Assembly (NCBI RefSeq): GCF_013141695.1
Contig: NZ_WHNY01000028.1
Span: forward strand, 62,001-126,000
Direction: 5' to 3'
From: Paenibacillus plantarum
GTDB lineage: Bacteria > Bacillota > Bacilli > Paenibacillales > NBRC-103111
Length of the DNA stretch: 64,000 nucleotides
Every line of letters begins with the position of its first letter. Within the stretch, counting starts at the first letter, position 1. Under the pieces are notes generated by a model. It searched no databases. It worked only from the letters and a program-made list of their open reading frames with translations, and was not told the DNA's origin. A program made the translations under genes and the position numbers. Below are positions 62,639-64,000 of the stretch, one piece after another.

Positions 62639-63737
62639 GGCCGGTACCTCCGCTAGTAGTTAAGTCGTTCATCATGCTGCGTAAGGCTTGTAGTAAACGC
62701 TCATTATCCTCACGAAGACGAATGGCAACTCGACAATAACGTTCATTCAAGCCTGCGAATAACGAAGCATCCCTAATCAGAATCCCTTGATGCCCCATAT
62801 GCTGTTGAGCTTGTTTAACGCTAATCCCACTCGATACAGGAAATGAAAACAACAAGAAATTCACATCACTTGGCACAACTTCCAAACCGATATGACTTAA
62901 TTGCTCGATGAGCCAAGGCCTCTCGATGCGCAACCATTCTCTAGTGGATTGTTCGAACGCATCATCTTCCAGAACCGCCCCCCCCATCTGTTGAGCGAGA
63001 TAATTCACACTCCATTGTACCTGCTGCTGTCGGAGTTGCTGGATAAGATCAGGGTGAGCTACCATAAAACCTAAACGAATGCCTGGGATGGAATAAAATT
63101 TTGTCATTGAACGGATCACAATCAGGTCTTGACTTGTAGAGGCAAGTTGCAGCATCGAATACTCCGACTCCTGTGGAACAAAATCCATAAAAGCCTCGTC
63201 CAGCACGAGCTTACGCCCGCTCTGAAGCAGTTTGCTTAGCACGTTGCGAGGAATCAGTTTACCAGTAGGATTGTTGGGGTGCCCGAGGAAAAACAAGTCC
63301 AGGGCTGGCAGCGCTGCTTCGACATCCTGCCATTGTAATTCGAATTGATGCTCAGGGAGTAAGGGGATATTGATTATCCTGCCACCCGTCTTGTGAACAG
63401 CTTCCTCATACTCGCTAAAAGACGGCCTAGCAAGCCCCGTTGTGCTTGGCTTCACTACACGAATGATCAAATCGATGAGCTCTGCGGCTCCATTTCCAAC
63501 TAAAATACTTTCCGGATCAATCTCGTACTTCTGAGCTAGATTTCGACGAAGCTCACGCACAGCAGGATCTGGATATTTGACGATATCGCGCCAGCTTGCT
63601 GTTAGAATCTCTTTGACCACCTCAGGAGGCCCAAGAGGGTTCATATTCGAGCTGTAATCCAGAAATTGTTCCTTCGGCCGATTCCAAGCTTCCTCTGCTG
63701 TCCACAGATCGCCTCCGTGTCCATAACGCTCTAACAT
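62631..63737 (-). CDS. cobD: Threonine-phosphate decarboxylase
   Basis: A 368-aa PLP enzyme of the histidinol-phosphate aminotransferase fold that makes (R)-1-amino-2-propanol phosphate for the nucleotide loop of cobalamin. It begins MLERYGHGGDLWTAEEAW, and HGGD near the N-terminus is typical of CobD. The PLP Lys is in IRSMTKFYSIPGIRLG, and HPNNPTG and DEAFMDF are the usual sites. The ATG at 63737 has AAGGA 9 nt upstream; two in-frame starts lie up to 18 nt further out. It overlaps cobQ. Cobalamin context separates it from HisC. Confidence 0.92.
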   Translation of the reverse strand: MLERYGHGGDLWTAEEAWNRPKEQFLDYSSNMNPLGPPEVVKEILTASWRDIVKYPDPAVRELRRNLAQKYEIDPESILVGNGAAELIDLIIRVVKPSTTGLARPSFSEYEEAVHKTGGRIINIPLLPEHQFELQWQDVEAALPALDLFFLGHPNNPTGKLIPRNVLSKLLQSGRKLVLDEAFMDFVPQESEYSMLQLASTSQDLIVIRSMTKFYSIPGIRLGFMVAHPDLIQQLRQQQVQWSVNYLAQQMGGAVLEDDAFEQSTREWLRIERPWLIEQLSHIGLEVVPSDVNFLLFSFPVSSGISVKQAQQHMGHQGILIRDASLFAGLNERYCRVAIRLREDNERLLQALRSMMNDLTTSGGTGHE

Positions 63738-63776
63738 AATGGTCATTCCTTTCACGAGAAGATGACAGCCCCTACC

Positions 63777-64000
63777 CTACAGGACAATGATGATGACGGC
63801 TAGTAAAAGCACGCTCTCCAGCAGCTCATTTAAAGCGCCATACGTATCTCCGGTAAGTCCGCCAAGCTTGCTGCTGATGTAGGCTGCAATACCGCTTCCA
63901 ACTAGCGTGGTGATGGTCATAAAGCCTAGAACAATGCTCCAGCTCGGTAACGAAGTTGGGTTCGCAGTGCAAATACATAGCGTAGTCGTTAATAGGGCTA
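63777..64000 (-). CDS. cobS: Adenosylcobinamide-GDP ribazoletransferase, C-terminal part
   Basis: The last 74 residues of a membrane protein read in from the right edge. The segment SSKLGGLTGDTYGALNELLE matches the conserved C-terminal motif of CobS, which joins adenosylcobinamide-GDP with alpha-ribazole. Hydrophobic segments flank it (a TM before and LLLAVIIIVL at the end). The TAG stop is at 63777-63779, 40 bp before cobD. The N-terminal part lies outside the window. Confidence 0.9.
   Translation of the reverse strand, partial: ALLTTTLCICTANPTSLPSWSIVLGFMTITTLVGSGIAAYISSKLGGLTGDTYGALNELLESVLLLAVIIIVL

Overview
The window looks like a chromosomal segment of a spore-forming member of the Paenibacillaceae (Paenibacillus or a close relative). 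The signs are T-box leaders on thrS and tyrS, an S-box (SAM) riboswitch on met genes, YtxC, a short gamma-SASP-like ORF, a LiaFSR-type three-gene system, YesM/YesN regulation of sugar ABC genes, GlnR/TnrA-type operators, strong AGGAGG ribosome-binding sites, and many genes of Paenibacillus-type hypothetical families. Most genes lie on the minus strand. No phage, transposase, rRNA, tRNA or CRISPR array was seen.

Layout. 1-4200: 5' part of serC, a Mug-type DNA glycosylase, a DUF1501 (Tat signal)/DUF1800 pair and an FMN reductase. 4.4-8.8 kb: glnA of the GSI-beta sequence type behind a GlnR/TnrA box, aroF, a DUF2062 membrane protein and ispH. 8.8-16.1 kb: an OmpR-type two-component pair next to HtrA, a YugN-like protein and a liaF-liaS-liaR operon. 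16.3-20.7 kb: an amt ammonium transporter with a near-consensus GlnR/TnrA box at about -52, a coiled-coil protein, a chemoreceptor with a C-terminal Cache-like domain, a SASP-like ORF and a 3D-domain protein. 20.8-29.7 kb: thrS with T-box, ytxC, a 33-aa membrane peptide, a 52-bp tandem repeat array, mqnC, and metA-metI-metC behind a SAM riboswitch. 29.8-35 kb: corA behind a structured leader that also holds a possible 33-codon ORF, tyrS with T-box, an HRDC protein, DUF3055 and a small acidic protein. 35-48 kb: carbohydrate region with a UxaE-like epimerase, an AraC regulator, a GH36 alpha-galactosidase, a two-permease ABC importer, two solute-binding lipoproteins and YesN/YesM. 48-54 kb: a 5'-3' exonuclease, an SsuE-like reductase, a large two-module GT-C glycosyltransferase and two small proteins. 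54.2-59.4 kb: two adjacent DGQHR (DndB-like) proteins, an aminotransferase, an M50 protease and an ArsC/Spx-like protein. 59.5-64 kb: the end of a cobalamin operon (cobS, cobD, cobQ, adenosyltransferase) with an rluA-type gene overlapping its last cistron.

Working together: nitrogen control is visible at glnA and amt through the same operator type. Amino-acid supply is sensed by two T-boxes and one S-box. The alpha-galactosidase cluster is a self-contained uptake and hydrolysis unit lacking its own ATPase, with YesM/YesN as likely sensor. The least explained units are the tandem DGQHR pair without any dnd modification genes, the glycosyltransferase carrying a discoidin-like insert, the Cache-tailed chemoreceptor, and the corA leader.
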